From Lates calcarifer (lineage: Eukaryota > Chordata > Actinopteri > Centropomidae), in contig NC_066848.1 in NCBI RefSeq assembly GCF_001640805.2, positions 9,648,396 through 9,712,395 on the forward strand: DNA of 64,000 nucleotides. The letters are read 5' to 3'. A program made the translations under genes and the position numbers. Position 1 is the first letter of the stretch; each line of letters opens with the position of its first letter. Positions 9,710-20,700 of this stretch are shown piece after piece. The notes under the pieces were generated by a model that was not told where the DNA came from, searched no databases, and saw only the letters and a list, made by a program, of their open reading frames with translations.

Positions 9710-10430
9710 GTAAGTAGCAACCTTTTGTCATAACACGAATCGGGACACACAAAGATCTCCATTCGCTGAGTGTTTCTTTGAAGCATATAAACTCAAATAC
9801 ACACACAGAAAAGTGCTAGTATAGTAAAGTGAAGTCTGGAGTGCTGTGCCAAGGTCAGAGGTATGAGGATAGGGATATCCTGGTATTGTGGCACCTTTGT
9901 CTTGTGTGTGTGTGTGTGTGTGGTGTGTGTGTGGTGTGTGTGTGTGTGTGTGTGTGTGGATGATGGATGGATAGATGGAGCAGGATAAGCCCTCACACTT
10001 TCCATCCCACCATGAACCCTGTCAAAGCACCCCACTCCACCACACACACTTGCGTAATCCCGAACAGCTGGTGAAACACGCCTGTTTTTATCTGTCTTTT
10101 TTAAAATAAAGTCTCTCAGTGCAAGAGCTGTATCTCTACTTCACTTGCTGTATGTTTATACATTTTTGCCAGGATTCATCAGACATTGCTGTCACATACT
10201 GTATTTAAAATAAGTATCCCAGTATCTGATAAACAGTAGATATGGTTTCTAATTCATTACACAACTCAACATTTGAGCCGATACTTTTATCTGTTTTTAA
10301 GTATCTTTAAGTATTAGAAGCACTGAATGATTGAAAGCTTAATTAGACACAATGAGAATGTAAGAAAGATAAGTGCTCACTGATGTTGGATTCATACCTC
10401 CAAAGCTCTGATCGGAATTTTGTGTCACAG
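9710..10430 (+). other. dlg5: dlg5 intron with TG microsatellite
   Basis: A 721-bp intron holding an interrupted (TG)n repeat at 9903-9958, followed by GATG repeats (9959-9980). Confidence 0.85.
9903..9958. repeat. (TG)n microsatellite
   Basis: TG repeats broken by two GG interruptions, in a dlg5 intron. Confidence 0.97.
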
Positions 10431-10540
10431 GGAACAGAAAGATCCGGTTTATCTGCGGGACAAAGTATCTCAAAAACATTCCAAGGAGCAATTTGAAAGT
10501 GCACAGAAGATAGAGCAAGAGTACAGCAAATTCTTCACAG
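10431..10540 (+). CDS. dlg5: dlg5 coding exon 15 in window (GK-like domain)
   Basis: EQKDPVYLRDKVSQKHSK, EQFESAQKIEQEYSKFFT. These are the C-terminal helices of the GK-like domain; the pattern matches human EQRDPIYLRDKV and EYSRYFTG. Acceptor CACAG|GGAAC; donor CACAG|GTTTGT, which is in phase with the last exon. Confidence 0.95.
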
Positions 10541-10560
10541 GTTTGTATGCAGTCAAAACA

Positions 10561-10562
<2 letters not shown>

Positions 10563-10597
<35 letters not shown>
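10563..10597. repeat. T29 then A-run homopolymer
   Basis: Long T run followed directly by A7-8 in the last dlg5 intron; possibly a retroposon tail remnant, but no body is recognisable. Confidence 0.9.
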
Positions 10598-10600
<3 letters not shown>

Positions 10601-10730
10601 CAATCTAGACCACAGATAATATGTCCATTATCTGTTTACAGAACAAACAAACACACGTTTTATCTGTCCGTCAGTGCTTTGTTTGGACTGTATACCCTCT
10701 TTTTCTCAATGAGTCACCTTTTCCTTGCAG

Positions 10731-10834
10731 GTATTGTCCAAGGCGGAACCCTCCCATACATTTGCACTCAGATCATGACTATAGTTGATCAAGAACAAAG
10801 TAAAGTCCTGTGGACTCCACTCGGCTGCCCCTAG
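10731..10834 (+). CDS. dlg5: dlg5 last coding exon (C-terminus and stop)
   Basis: GIVQGGTLPYICTQIM, TIVDQEQSKVLWTPLGCP then TAG at 10832-10834. It matches the end of vertebrate DLG5 (GVIQGG, QEQNKVLWIP). Acceptor TTGCAG|GTATT after a pyrimidine tract. The sixteen exons together give 760 complete codons, roughly the C-terminal 40% of a ~1,900-residue protein. DLG5 acts at the cell cortex and cadherin junctions as a polarity scaffold and has been linked to Hippo and Hedgehog signalling; nothing specific to those roles can be read beyond the domains. The paralogue (dlg5a or dlg5b) cannot be decided from the sequence alone; the a copy is likely given the kcnma1 neighbour. Confidence 0.95.
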
Positions 10835-12700
10835 AGGAGACCAGCTGCCACTACAGCAAGCTGCGTCTTTCATCTCCATTCCCCAAACACTAATTAACTC
10901 TTTCACACTATACCAATAGGTACACTACAGCGAGCTAGTTATGTAAATTATTGATATTTTTTTTATTTTGTCTTTGTTATGATTTATAATCAGAGCCTCC
11001 TTTATTTCTGATGTACTCCGGAGCAGGTTAGTAGCACTGGATCTCGACGTTAAAAGTTCATTGAGTCTTCCCTAAGGGTTTCTGGTGGTGTATTTGTAAT
11101 GCTGCATTGTAAGCATCCGTTTACAGTCAAAAGACGAGTGTGACTATTGATGTTCAATATTTGCTTGAATGCGTGTCCCTCCCCCTGTGTACACAAACCT
11201 CAGACACTAATGAAGTTCAGCAACCATCCCCCGACCCACCCCGTGTACCAGATGACATTTGTGGTTTCCCTACAATTATGCACCCATTTGACGACGACTG
11301 ACAACTAATTGTATGTTTGTCTTTGTGCGTGCGTGAGTGTATGTGAGTGTGAGTGAGAGAAAACAGCATTGAGACTGTTGTTCATAATTGTAATGACAAT
11401 TTCAGATGAGTTGAATCACGGTTGTTTGTTAGCTTGAATACCATGCTATAGAAATGGAATGCCGGGATCAGACATCACATTCCTCATGGTGTTTCATCAC
11501 AAAAGTGCAAAAGCATCAAACCTCTTGAAGTATGTAGCTGCGTTCGTACTGAACCCGACTGCCAGCAGTGACGGCCATGAAAACTCAAAACACATCGATG
11601 TTTGCTCTATGCATTGTGTTTCTATAGTAGCCGGGTGTGTGGACAGTTTATGGGCCTTTCGGAAGTGCCTTCGGAGAAGAGGCCTGATCTGAAACCAGCC
11701 CCTGGTCACATAACCAGATCATTAAGAGATGAGATCTTTGAAAGTTTCTCTTCCAGATCCATTATTTAACCTATCATGGATTAGATGATGCCAGGGCTGA
11801 TTTGAGACCAGTACAATGCATGACAATGGTGAGGTTTTGAGGGTAGGCCGAAGCGGCGGCCAACAGGTTAACTCCTCAGAATGCACTCCAGGGCTAGACA
11901 GACCACTGTGTAACTATCATTCTATCTCTTTAACATATATTTAACAACAATATAGAGTATAACATATACAATATGCAGATACATCTGAAAAAACAAACAA
12001 ATATATATAAATATATATTACATGTATTTTCACTAGGTCATACACCTAGGAAAGTCTGGCAGTCAAGTCATGTCTTAGCAGGTATTAGCATGTTTTTTTT
12101 TTTAAGAATTTATTTTTTGTTTTTTTTGTGGTTGGTTGTCAGTCACTTATCGATGTACTCATTAAAAAGAGACACTATGAAGCAAAATTTGCAGGGTAAT
12201 ATCTTCAAGGATTTTTCTCTGATCCGTTTAAATGTTAGTGACTTTTCATTGTTATTTAATTGTATTTTTTATTCAGGAGGTGAAAAATATTGACAAAAAT
12301 ATTCTGCCCTTCCTCGAAAAACCATATCCTGTATCTTATTGTGCCAAAATCCACTAAGGCAACTTTATCCTTTTTATTTCTGTTTTGCACTTGTTTATTG
12401 TGAACCTTAAACATGTAACTGTTCCTAGGTTTCCAGTAGACTATGAATAGGTACTATAATTTCTACTGTAACTAATTCACATCTTATGTATCACATTAGT
12501 TCCTTACATTTCATTGATGGCCTTTTTATTCTTAATCAGAAAAAAAGGATCACTCCTTATTTGAATTATTAAAAAGGGATCTATTCTTGCACAGTTTTTC
12601 AAAGGAAAAAAATTAGTCCACAAGTTTGACTATTGGGCTAAAAGAGTAAGCAGAAGCAAACTGTAATGTTACTATTTTTCTGAGTAGATAGCATATGCTA

Positions 12701-12730
12701 GAGAGAAAGAGAGAGCGAGAGAGAGGGCGG
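12701..12730. repeat. GA-rich purine tract
   Basis: GAGAGAAAGAGAGAGCGAGA-type repeat within the dlg5 3'UTR. Confidence 0.9.
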
Positions 12731-12841
12731 GATACAACGTGAACTGGTTGTATTTTTAGAAAGAATATAGACGCCAGGTACTGATTGAACTTTTCTTTTA
12801 TTAAAAAGAATGTGATTTGTATGTTGAGACATTAACATGAG

Positions 12842-12847
12842 AATAAA
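12842..12847 (+). terminator. dlg5: polyadenylation signal AATAAA for dlg5
   Basis: Canonical hexamer about 2.0 kb downstream of the stop codon, with downstream T/G-rich sequence. It is the best single candidate in the interval. Confidence 0.6.
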
Positions 12848-12865
12848 ACTCATTTTCTGTATCAC

Positions 12866-15800
12866 AACACAGACTCAGTCTGATTTTCTGATTGTGAAAT
12901 ATTCCCACTGCTTTCAACAACTCTTTATCCAGGACTGTTTGGGCAGTGCCTAGGAAAATACGATTTTTTTTTTTTTTTTTAAAGTGAGATGACTCCTCTT
13001 TTTATTTAGATTACATTTTAAATAACAGAATGAAAGCAGAGTTGAGAGCAAGATTTTCAGCTGATGTCTTGCTGAAATGTGACAGTGTCCCTCTGAGATG
13101 ATTAGGGGTGAAAGTGAATCCATTTTGCTGAAAGCGGTGGCAAATGAAAAAGTGGCAGATGAAATGGCCATCAATTTTCTGAGTTGAGATAAGGTTGTGC
13201 GACAATATCTGCCAGGATCTCGGTGAGAGCGATTAAGATGTGGCCTTGATTCAGCATTAAAGAAGCAGCTGCATTTTTGGGTTTATGTTCACTTTGAAAG
13301 ACAGACGCTGTGGCTCTTTCTATTCGTCAGCAGCACTACTGTCATACATCATGTTTTGCAGTTAGATGGTGACAGGTCAGTGTCTATTGTCCTCCTACTA
13401 GAGCACTGAATCCATCACATCCAATAAGCTTGTTTTTAAGCTTGAAAAAGATAAAGATTGTGTTGATTATCTTGAAAAAATAATGCAGGCATAGGAGTCA
13501 CTTAAGTATCTTTATGTAATCAGGTAGTCTTATTGAGGGACACAAGAGACCTTGTATATTCAACTTTTCTTTTTTTATTCTTAACATCCTTAAGTTTAAT
13601 TCTTAGAAGTCAGAGTGCGGCTTAGGAACATGATGAACATATATAGGATCTATACTCCAGGAAAAACTTCTGAAGCATCCCATAAGAGCTGCTTTCCATG
13701 CGATTGGTCAGCCTGCGGCTACACCAGATCTCTGCTGGTTGATTGGGTGCCTCTAACTCGAGGTTGTTTCCTCCGAGCTGGGTCACGTGGTCCTCGAGCC
13801 AATGATGTCACAGTGAATGACTACCCTCCAGCTGCCTGTCAGGTTCACTGGGGCAAGAGAGCACCCAGTGTCTCCAAATCATCCGCTATTACTTCAAACT
13901 GCCTGCAAACTGAGTTGTACACTGGTGAGAACATTCATTGTTTGAAGCAAGCCACTGGGATGTTACTTAATGCTTGTCAGAGAGTGTTGCTCATGGTTTT
14001 GGTCACTAATGACTTCACACTACATCTAATATACTGTGGGCGCAGGTCTACTATGTCCTGTCCCAAATTCTTCATGTCCTCCAAGTCTCCTCTTTCCTAT
14101 TTTAGAAAGGGGGGATAGGGTCTCCAGCCCTCCTGCTGGGGTGTCTGTTTCAAGACAGCTGCTGACAGCTCAACTGAACTTGAGAAGTCTCAAGTTTGAC
14201 AGGGAAGGATCTTTGTAGTCCGCGGTGGTGAGCCATGGCCTTTCCCTGGCTCACATCAAATCTCGTTCTCAGAGGGAGGAGGCGCGTTTCTCTCTCCCCG
14301 ATCCCTCTGCTTGATGGGATGAATTCATCCCATTCTCCCCCGCATGCTAACTCCAGCATCTCCAAAAGTCCTGCGGGATTACCACCTGACTGCTCTCACG
14401 TTAATCTCCTCATCTGTCAGCACTGAGAACCCTCTGGCTAAAGTTCTGCTGGCCCACGGGAACCCGTTCGCCCAACAGCTGGCCTTTCATGGGGGATGAT
14501 CAATTCAAGTCCCTTCTGCTGTGGCCAGCCATAAACACCAGCAGGATTTATTATGACACATAATGTATGTAGCATGTGCTGCTGGTGCTCTCACTCTCTG
14601 TGACCTCTTTGGGGTCTTATTGTTGCTTTGAAAGGTGGGTCTCACAGGGTATGTATGGTGGTACAATTGATTTTCCTGTTGTTTTCCTTTCCTGTACATT
14701 TGTCAGAGAATATGCAGCATGAATTATCTACAGATATATTTGTAATTCTGAGTGAATCCACAACATGAATAAACATTATGGCTCTGATTAGAAGGCCTCC
14801 ATTAACCGGACTTATGATTTACACCTCACTTGTTTCCTGAAATTACATCACTTATATAAGAACATTTAATCATCGTGAGACTTTGGAAATCTAGGTTTCA
14901 TTATTTCCTGACCAGTATCACCTTGATCCTAGCGAGAATTATCATTTTCATTAAGATGCTGTAATATTTTTTTTTGGGGGGGGGAGAAAAAAAAAGTCAG
15001 TGGATCCTGCCATTAGGCTGCAGCATCACTTGCCTTTAATGTGACAGTTCACCATTTTACCAGCAGGAGGACAAATTCAAAGCTGCTGCTCAAGGCCCAT
15101 CCAAATACTTAGCCTATCAGGCTGCCTGAACGCTTACTGATCAGATGCTGTCGGTGGCATCACAAGGCATAAATTAAGCTTAACAGTGTATATAGCCCTA
15201 GAGCTGTCTTTTAAAGCTGTGGAACCTGTGTGGTTTTGACTTTGGTGTTTTGCTGCAGAGTCATTCTAAAACAAACTTCTAAATATATGATGCTGAGGAA
15301 ATTAGGGAACAAAAATCAATGAGAGTATTAAAAACATTTAAAACTTTGAGTTCTTTCTTGTCCTGTAACTCATATTCAATATACTGTCCTATGGTTGATA
15401 GCAGCGCTGGCCGGCTCTGCCTCTATTTTATGTGAAGTCAAAATGCTTGCATAGACATTCATAACTCTGAAGTGCTATAATTTACAGATTGCCTTGTCGT
15501 TGGTGTTTTACAGCCCCCCAGCTAGGTTAAAAGATTCTCTTACCGCAGCTATTCCTGTAGCAGCACTAATATTTCCCAGACAATAGATTACCATCATATA
15601 TAGGACATATATGAAATATCTTCATTGCACTTATAGGCATGTTTATTTCAACAAATGATATGTGCTTGAGGTCAAGTGCCATAATACCACACTCCATGGG
15701 ACATTTACCTACAAAAAGAAGAGACTGTTTTATTTATTTAATCATATAATCTACACTTTAAATTACACAGAGTGCAGAGGGGACAGGGACCTTTAATTGC

Positions 15801-16499
15801 ACTCTGGCACTTAATTGAAGTATTCAGAAGAGGACTAGGGCAGGGACAGATGATTGAAAGTTTATTGCATGCAATCCCCAAGAAGTCTGGAGCCTTGTGA
15901 CACAGGTGGCTGTGTGCACCTGCCTGGTCTGGTGGCGCCCAGGGGTCAGTGGTTATTCGGGGCTCCCCCTAGCCAGCTGTTTCCCCATATCCTCTGGTCT
16001 GGCTGGCTGCTTAAGGGGAGGGGTGGGCATCCAGTGTGTGCAGCCATAAACCACTGCTAGTCGTTCCTCACCGTCATCACCAATCCACACCTGTTTTTGA
16101 CCTAATATGTGAGCTAAAAGTGTAAGCATATTATAGTAATTGAGAGAGAGCAGGACATCCATTCCCTCTCTATGTGTGTGTGTGTGTGAGAGAGTGAGGC
16201 TTTTTGCAGTTCATTTCTCAAAATGAAAACAGGGACGCCCATCATCCATGGATGAAAAGCCACAGACTCAGTAACTGAAAAAGGGGAGCACTATCCTTAA
16301 TGAAAATTCAGCACAATATAATATCCCTGCAGGGACCTACAATGTTGTAGTCAATGATGGGTAACCTCACTTTATTGTCGTTTTATATCCATTGGTATCA
16401 CAACTAAGAAATTCTATGGGGGGCCATCATTTGCTGTGATGTTTATATAGTAAGCTATATCCCTTAAATTTATCACTGATCGATACAGTTGCCTTTCAA
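12866..16499. other. dlg5-kcnma1 intergenic region
   Basis: About 3.6 kb with no supportable gene. It contains a poly-T run (12964-12980), a 20-bp perfect palindrome (14314-14333) and a G10/A-rich run near 14977-14996. Reading frames here (for example 13615-14118) show no recognisable protein. The distance to kcnma1 is far shorter than in mammals. Confidence 0.75.
14314..14333. repeat. 20-bp perfect palindrome
   Basis: ATGGGAT-GAATTC-ATCCCAT is its own reverse complement over 20 bp with no spacer. Flanking bases do not extend it. It could be a dimeric protein site; no family matched by eye. Confidence 0.95.
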
Positions 16500-17433
16500 A
16501 GCCTCATCGTGTTTGCGACGTGCGTCACTGGCGTGCATTAAAGACGCAAAGGCGCAATTGTTGCCTACCTCTTTTATACAACCCGAGCAACAGAGACCGG
16601 TCGGCACTTGGAAATAAACATTCGTCGCGGTTATTGCTGCCCTCTGTCCATCTTTATTATTAGCGCTTCGCTCCGCCCTCCTACCTGTAAATCTCCCCGC
16701 TCTCCTCTGGAGCGGATCTGACAGGCGCTCTCAGCTGGCCGCTCCGTGCCAGGGCTGCAGGGGGGGAACCGAATGGAGATAGCGACGTCCACCCGAGCGC
16801 CAGTCCTTTTTACGCAGAACTGACAACGAAAACGCCCGCAAGAACATGTAGTCTTCGGCGCCGCGGTGACAGCCACCCAATCGTAGATTTTAATTAATAT
16901 CTCTCTGTGTGTTTCTCGCTTCGAAAACCGTTCACAGCCGATTGACGCTTAAAGAAAGTGAAATCGATTCACCCGCCTCCTAATCGACAGGACCCCTGAA
17001 TGGAAGACGGCTAGAGAGGTCGCCACGCCGAGAACAGGCTGTAACGTTTTTTTCCCCTTACTGTCGTTGTGTTTACCACTATCCGATATATCATTGGCAG
17101 CATCGACGGCTGCAAACGACGCCGTCTTTGGCCATGGCTTTTGGCGTGAAAGAGCCAGACAGCCTTCTCAGAACGAGGAGCGCCTAAAGATTCGTCATTA
17201 TTGCGGATTTAAATGCCTCTCTCCAAGGGCCACCGACCCGCTATTTTGGTCAGGTCCGCGCGTGCGGTGTCTCAAGCTGTCACGAGCAAACAATTCACAG
17301 GCTGCTAAAACACAGAAAGAGACTCCATCGGGTGGGTGAACATAATCTACAGCGAAGAGGGGGATTTTTTTTCAGGCAATATGGCTGGTGAGTGGGGCTG
17401 GGGACGCTGGCACAGGCTCTCCAAGGCTCCTAA
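16500..17433 (+). promoter_or_regulatory. kcnma1: kcnma1 CpG-rich promoter and 5' leader
   Basis: CpG density rises sharply from about 16505 and stays high to about 17300, unlike the flanking AT-rich DNA, and the block ends at the BK channel start. A TATA-like TTTTATAC lies at about 16572, CGTCA/TGACG half-sites of the CRE type occur around 16525 and 16940, and CCAAT lies in CACCCAATCG near 16875. The transcription start cannot be placed. If transcription begins near 16600 the leader is ~0.8 kb and carries several upstream ATGs, including short ORFs at 17134-17187 and 17381-17440. Confidence 0.65.
17134..17187 (+). promoter_or_regulatory. upstream ORF (17 codons) in kcnma1 leader
   Basis: ATG in the context GGCCATGG (G at -3 and G at +4, near-optimal), reading MAFGVKEPDSLLRTRSA then TAA. 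Whether it lies in the mRNA depends on the unmapped start site. Confidence 0.4.
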
Positions 17434-17440
17434 ATGCTAG
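17381..17440 (+). promoter_or_regulatory. upstream ORF overlapping the kcnma1 start
   Basis: ATG in the context AATATGG, reading [19 protein letters not shown] then TAG at 17438-17440. It overlaps the first kcnma1 ATG (17434) in another frame, so ribosomes using it would bypass that ATG and could reinitiate at the downstream ATGs at 17482 or 17542. Confidence 0.45.
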
Positions 17441-17724
17441 CTGAAGCAGATGGCACCGTTCCCCATGGAAGCGACAGCTCTATGAGGACAAGCAATATCA
17501 ATAATAATATAAATCCGGACTCTTCAATCTTAATATCCAAGATGGAAGACGTTGTCATCCCGTTCTCGTCTGAGGTGCCCTGCGACAATAATGGACAGCG
17601 CATGTGGTGGGCATTCCTCGCCTCCTCCATGGTGACGTTTTTTGGGGGTCTCTTCATCATCCTGCTATGGAGGACCCTCAAATATCTGTGGACTGTTTGC
17701 TGCCATTGCAACATCAAAAACAAG
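17434..17724 (+). CDS. kcnma1: kcnma1 exon 1: BK channel N-terminus, S0 segment, palmitoylation cluster
   Basis: Pore-forming alpha subunit of the large-conductance calcium- and voltage-activated K+ channel (BK, Slo1) in the plasma membrane. This exon gives up to 97 residues: an Asn/Ser-rich extracellular N-tail, [12 protein letters not shown], the S0 helix (about residues 57-79, [19 protein letters not shown]) and the cytosolic [12 protein letters not shown]0 matches mammalian BK almost exactly. Cys89, Cys90 and Cys92 correspond to the S0-S1 palmitoylation sites that control surface expression in mammals. An in-frame TAA sits directly before ATG 17434, so the protein cannot start earlier. 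Three in-frame ATGs are possible: 17434 and 17482 have T at -3, while 17542 (MEDVVIPF, aligning with MDALIIPV, a known mammalian start region) has the best context, AAGATGG. The Gly/Ser runs of the mammalian N-terminus are absent. Donor ACAAG|GTATGG, phase 0. Confidence 0.95.
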
Positions 17725-20700
17725 GTATGGCTGCTTCTTCCACAGTCAGTTTTGTACATGTTAAAAAAATCTTTAAACGCCTCACACATACTGTATGTTC
17801 ACTGATGCACATAATGGAAATATTCCTGTCACACTGGCCTGGCTTCTTGTTCTCTGGCGGACTTTACTGTGCAAGTGACACGCCACTAAGCTGAAATTTT
17901 ATGGTTTTCTAATCATCTGCATCATCTGCACCCACTGAACAGATTAAGTGCCCATTGCAGTGCCTTTATAATGAATGCATCCCTTGAAGATGATTGTTAT
18001 TATCCCATGGCTGTGTTTACCAACTCCCACTCTTGAATGAAGGGGGTGGTGTTGCATGACAGATATGGGTGGGATGAGAGGAGAGCAGTTCCTTCATTTT
18101 ATTTCGCTTCAGCCGTACATCAGAGCATCCCTGTGCCACATCAGCTCTTTAACTTCTAGGGTGAAAGCAAACATGTGCTAGTTTCATGTAACAAAACATA
18201 TGATCCTGCACATTCCACCAGTGAGAACTAATGAAGCCCACTGGGACTTCTTATGCAGACCCGGTGACATCAAGGCTGCCCCTTACACAGTGTGCAACAA
18301 CCCTGCAGTATTAAGCCAATGGAAAGATAATTCTTTCTTTTCACAGCTTTCCATTCTATTCTTTAATGTTTATGCTCAGTGGTGGCTGAAATGTAGCTAT
18401 GCTGCACATTAAATGTCTTGGCAGAATGATAAATGTAACCTCTCTGCAGGACTAATGTACAAATAGGATAAAAAGGGTGACTGCCCATTGCTTTGCTTGG
18501 GGTGGCCTGCATTAAGGATGAATCATGGCTGATTCACATGTATATTAAAGCCTGCTTCATACATGACTCACACACTTGTATGTAGTGCAAGTGGTCCCCT
18601 GGCTGTACAGAGGGGCAATTGAAAGGTAATGTTGCTCAGAGTGTGCCAAACAAGGCCTATCATGTTTAATGTCATTATGCTTGCTCACATTGAGAACATA
18701 TATAGATATTCAGTACAAACAAATCAAGTAATGGCAGTTTTTTAACTGTGGCAACCTGTCTTTGGTGTTGCCAAAAGGATGGTGTTGAAAAAAGGATATA
18801 GTGACAATGATGGACGGGAGAAAGACCAGAACGAGTGTCAGCTTCCTTGTCCTTGGTATATTTGGGTTGTGTCCAATTCGACTGGATGAGCTGCATCCCT
18901 CCTGCTGCTCTTCTGTCATTTTCTTTTGGTCCTTGGTCCTTTTCTTCCCATTTCTGTCTGGTATTATGACAGGTGGGAGACAGGTCATAGAGAGCATCCT
19001 TAACTGGCAATAAACACAGCAAGCACCCTATCCTTCATAATTCTGATTTGCTGAATAGAGAAAAGATACAATTTTGGGTATTTGGTTTTAATCTTCAGAG
19101 CTTTTTAATCTTATTTTCTCTGGTTGGTTATTGTGTGTAAGATGAATGTTTAAAAATGGAAATTAAATCTGATGAAGAGTTAGTTTTACATTTGTGTTAA
19201 TTCCAATTAATTCCATTGGCCAACAATTTGATAATTTCAAATGTGATTGTATATGTTTATGTAATATAAATTCATATCTGGAAGATATTCTAAATAGTAT
19301 TGTACTCTCCTCATACCAGATATGTTCAATAAAGCTTTGTTAGATCTAGATTTCTGGATGGATGGGACATGACTGAAATGACACTCACCATCTCAAGTTC
19401 TTCTCTTGAATTTTCCACTCAGGCTACTGGTCATGCTGAAAAACACAAGCAGACATTTACATGATACAAGAGGCATCTGGGATTCAGATTATTTTCCAGT
19501 GCACTAAAAATTGTACCCATCTAAATAGCTCTTATTTACACTGAGAGATAATTCTGCTCAGTATGTCATTTAGGCTATTACTTGGCTGTCAGCCTCCTGT
19601 CATTTTGTTATGCCCGTGGATCCCAGTATCAGAAATGGCACCGAACCATATGTCATCCTTCATACTTCACACCGTCTTGCGAGGAAAGTGATGAAAATAA
19701 ACCATGCAAACATAATGAGGTATCCATCTTGTGACTGCTGGTGGGTATCGGGTTACATCTCATCTCTTGTAAATGAGGGGAAAAGGTAAAAATGAAAGCA
19801 CATGTCTGTCTCTGTGTTGTTGTTGTTGTTGCTGTGTGTGGAAGGCAGATCCATCCCGTTAGGTGACTTTGGTAGGCTTGACACTTGGCTGCAGAGGGAA
19901 GAGGCTTGTTAGGGGTATTAAGAAGGGGAAACTGGATCTGCGTTCAGCTGACTGGTTGCAGCCAGCTAGGTTGGCATGTGTCAGAAACGGGATGCATAGT
20001 TGGCGTGGGAGGTGGTGGGCTTTCTGTGGGCAGTACTGGGAACCTGGAATCAGAGGTGGGGAAATAGAGGTGGAAACTCTGAGAGGGATACGCAGGAGGA
20101 AGTGGAAACAGGGGGTGCGAGGGCGATGAAGGGTTCGAGAGAGAGGGGTGTTGCATTGCATAGTGTCCTCCTGCGCTTTGCCATTGACACACAGCTGTGT
20201 CCTAATTCTTTTATATGGCCCTCTTCTCTGTCAGGATTATAAGGGAGAGGTCGAGGGTCATGGAGATCATACTGGAAGAAAGAAAGAGATAAGGGGATGC
20301 TGCAAGGAAAACTGTTGAATGACAGGAATGACAGAAACATGGAATCAGGCCCCGATGGTGACCTGTATTGTATTGCTCAATTTACTGCACTGCCAATAAA
20401 TGCACACAGGACTGCAAGGAACCAGGCAAAAGGCCTAGGAACCAGGGATAATCACCTTTTTACTTCTGTCTTTCTAAAACAAGACAGCAAAACAATGTGT
20501 TATTGGGTGGACAAAAAAACAACATTAGATAAAAAAACAAAAACAAACCCATATATTGATTTTTCCTAACACTATGCTAGTAATTGCAACATTTATGGCA
20601 TCATTTACAGTATTTGCTGGGTGTTTCAGAGGGCTCCAATTCCATTTTTAGGCCACATATCAACCACAACTGTAATTCGATTTACCCTAAGTCCCCCCTG

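Larger units (their letters stand above)
10835..12865 (+). other. dlg5: dlg5 3' untranslated region (end inferred)
   Basis: Noncoding sequence after the dlg5 stop. AATAAA at 12842-12847 is the first canonical polyadenylation signal after the stop, followed by a TG/T-rich stretch near 12880-12896, so cleavage is placed near 12865 by inference. Weaker ATTAAA hexamers occur near 12160, 12567 and 12801 and could give shorter forms. It contains AT-rich runs near 11990-12020 and a GA tract at 12701-12730. No coding region is supportable. Confidence 0.6.

Noticed and set aside
13615..14118. 167-codon open reading frame between dlg5 and kcnma1
   Set aside because: No recognisable domain, no periodic codon bias, no splice or start context, and composition like flanking DNA. 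Treated as chance.
16631..16876. 81-codon minus-strand frame in the kcnma1 promoter
   Set aside because: Lies in a CpG-rich promoter where stop codons are rare; no homology seen. A divergent transcript is possible but unsupported.
17381..17395. Strong donor-like sequence CTG|GTGAGT after ATGGCTG, as an alternative kcnma1 first exon
   Set aside because: Splicing from it would be phase 1, which does not fit phase 0 exon 2, and the next AG is too close for an intron.
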